This document shows, one piece after another, positions 20,293 through 21,333 of a stretch of DNA of 21,333 nt (positions are counted from its first letter, which is position 1; each line of letters starts with the position of its first letter). The notes under the pieces were generated by a model that saw nothing but the letters and a program-made list of their open reading frames with translations, ran no database searches and had not been told where the DNA came from. The DNA is from an uncultured bacterium (GTDB taxonomy: Bacteria > Cyanobacteriota > Vampirovibrionia > Gastranaerophilales > Gastranaerophilaceae). Location of the stretch: assembly GCA_949288685.1 (NCBI GenBank), contig CASELB010000083.1:1-21333 (forward strand), given 5' to 3'. A program made the translations under genes and the position numbers.

Positions 20293-21159
20293 ATGACTAT
20301 ACAAGATTGGTTTGAAAAAAGAAAAGAAGCGCAAATCAGGCGCCGTGAAGCTGAAAAACACATGGAAGATGACGGACAGCCCAGCTTATGGACAAAGTGT
20401 GTTCATTGTGAAAATCAGATTTTGAAAACTGATTTGGAAGAAAATATGATGGTTTGTCCCGTATGTCAGTATCACTATAGAATAAACGCAACAAAAAGAA
20501 TAAAATTGTTATTTGATAATGATTCATTTGTTGAACGGTTTAAAAATATTACGCCTACAGACCCTCTTGAGTTTGTAGACACCGAGCCGTATAAAGACAG
20601 ACTTGAAAAAGCACATGCTAAAACCAATCTGGATGAGGCAGTAATAACCGGTACAGGAACAATAAAGGGGCACAGGGTTGCTGCTGCAATAATGGATTTT
20701 GATTATATGGGCGGCTCCATGGGCAGTGTTGTCGGGGAAAAAGTTACACGTATAATGGAAGAAGCTGTAAAACAGAAAATTCCTATGATTGCAATAACTT
20801 CTTCCGGCGGTGCAAGAATGCAGGAAAGCGCCCTGAGTCTTATGCAGATGGCAAAAACTTCCTGCGCTGTAGGTAAATTGGATGAAGCGGGGCTTTTATA
20901 TATAAATGTCCTGACAGAACCTACTTTTGGCGGTATTACTGCAAGTTTCGGAACGCTGGGCGATATAATTATCGCAGAACAAGGTGCGCGTATCGGGTTT
21001 GCAGGCAGAAGAGTTATTGAACAAACAATCAGGCAAAGCCTTCCGGCGGATTTCCAAACGGCTGAATATCTGTTAAAATACGGACAGGTTGATATTATAT
21101 CTAAACGCTCGGAACTGAGGGATAAACTTGCCGATGTTCTTAGTATGCACGGTGTATAA
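20293..21159 (+). CDS. accD: Acetyl-CoA carboxylase carboxyltransferase subunit beta (AccD)
   Basis: AccD with AccA moves the carboxyl group from biotin-BCCP to acetyl-CoA, giving malonyl-CoA for fatty-acid synthesis. The N-terminal four-cysteine zinc finger is complete: Cys36, Cys39, Cys55 and Cys58 (C-x2-C-x15-C-x2-C). The crotonase-fold domain shows YKDRLEKAH, MDFDYMGGSMGSVVGEK, SSGGARMQESALSLMQM, the GGITASFGTLGD stretch and the family-typical end IGFAGRRVIEQTI. Length is 288 residues, as usual. CGGAG lies 14 nt before the ATG, a rather long spacing. It is followed after 72 bp by accA. Confidence 0.98.
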   Translation: MTIQDWFEKRKEAQIRRREAEKHMEDDGQPSLWTKCVHCENQILKTDLEENMMVCPVCQYHYRINATKRIKLLFDNDSFVERFKNITPTDPLEFVDTEPYKDRLEKAHAKTNLDEAVITGTGTIKGHRVAAAIMDFDYMGGSMGSVVGEKVTRIMEEAVKQKIPMIAITSSGGARMQESALSLMQMAKTSCAVGKLDEAGLLYINVLTEPTFGGITASFGTLGDIIIAEQGARIGFAGRRVIEQTIRQSLPADFQTAEYLLKYGQVDIISKRSELRDKLADVLSMHGV

Positions 21160-21184
21160 ATCAGTTTAAACCGGCAGGAGCCGT

Positions 21185-21215
21185 AACCTTAATAAGGTAT
21201 AACCCTTAATAACAA
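21185..21215. repeat. Small inverted repeats in the accD-accA spacer
   Basis: ACCTT/AAGGT (21186-21198, 3-nt loop) and TAAGG/CCTTA (about 21193-21208) are overlapping alternative 5-bp stems. CGGC-AGGA-GCCG lies just upstream (about 21173-21184). There is no T-tract, so they may tune translation or processing rather than terminate. Confidence 0.3.
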
Positions 21216-21231
21216 AATTGGAGTATAGAGA

Positions 21232-21333
21232 ATGACTGTGTTGGAATTTGAAAAACCGATTTTAGAAATACAAAAAAAGATAGATGAATTTAAAAAAATG
21301 AGTTTGGAGTCAGGCATGGACTTTAATGGTGAA
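21232..21333 (+). CDS. accA: Acetyl-CoA carboxylase carboxyltransferase subunit alpha (AccA), 5' end only
   Basis: Only 34 codons are inside the window. MTVLEFEKPILEIQKKIDEF matches the AccA N-terminal helix pattern (FE-P-I-LE-KI) and follows accD directly, as in many bacteria. GGAG at 21220-21223 is 8 nt before the ATG. The catalytic domain lies beyond the window, so the call rests on this short match and on the gene order. Confidence 0.88.
   Translation, partial: MTVLEFEKPILEIQKKIDEFKKMSLESGMDFNGE

Noticed and set aside
5584..21333. bioD-bioA and accD-accA as one biotin/fatty-acid gene cluster
   Set aside because: They are separated by about 13 kb of unrelated genes on both strands with their own promoters and terminators; the metabolic link is real but the physical link is not.
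1..21333. CRISPR array, tRNA/rRNA, prophage or insertion sequence
   Set aside because: No regularly spaced repeats, no cloverleaf or rRNA sequence, and no transposase, integrase or phage structural motif were seen in any open frame.

Overview
The window is AT-rich and densely coded, with short intergenic gaps. It most resembles chromosomal DNA of a gut-type, non-photosynthetic relative of Cyanobacteria (Gastranaerophilales / Vampirovibrionia, formerly Melainabacteria). This placement is inference. It rests on the AT-rich code, on lineage-style hypothetical proteins with short N-terminal tails (for example one ending FTGKK), and on the overall feel of the housekeeping proteins. No rRNA, tRNA, CRISPR array, transposase, integrase or phage gene was recognised, so most of the window looks like ordinary chromosome with a few lineage-specific genes.

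Layout. Positions 1-131 hold nested inverted repeats and an 8-bp tandem repeat that runs into the end of comEC. comEC (minus, 132-2567) is divergent from a probable three-gene operon on the plus strand: a 962-residue unknown protein, bioD and bioA (2678-7610). bioA ends exactly where a convergent gene for a soluble GAF-histidine kinase ends (minus, 7611-8879). The kinase is divergent from a zinc alcohol dehydrogenase (8962-9927), which is closed by a strong hairpin terminator. A minus-strand pair follows, homoserine kinase (thrB) and a YhaM-like OB/HD exoribonuclease, with yhaM first in transcription order.

The least explained part is 11.88-15.22 kb. A small secreted-or-structural-looking unknown protein (82 residues, with an in-frame TAG and 18 more open codons) is divergent from a 918-residue protein. 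The large protein has a small N-terminal domain, a hydrophobic hairpin that ends in a lipobox-like LASC, and about 780 residues of degenerate helical repeats. A 220-bp control region with a perfect 9+9 palindrome lies between the two genes. A strong terminator closes the large gene, and a consensus extended -10 promoter lies just beyond it.

That promoter drives an operon of NAD-type isocitrate dehydrogenase, a 195-residue unknown and adenine deaminase (15263-18611). A zinc-ribbon unknown (minus) and a family 2 glycosyltransferase (plus) follow, divergent from each other. The window closes with accD and the first 34 codons of accA, the carboxyltransferase half of acetyl-CoA carboxylase. Biotin made through BioA and BioD would serve the biotin carrier of the same carboxylase, but the two loci are 13 kb apart and bioB and bioF are not in view.

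No known defence, secretion or biosynthetic system is evident. The best candidates for something undescribed are the 918-residue repeat protein with its divergent small partner, and the 962-residue protein co-located with biotin genes. Two minus-strand genes (comEC and the kinase) also look leaderless.
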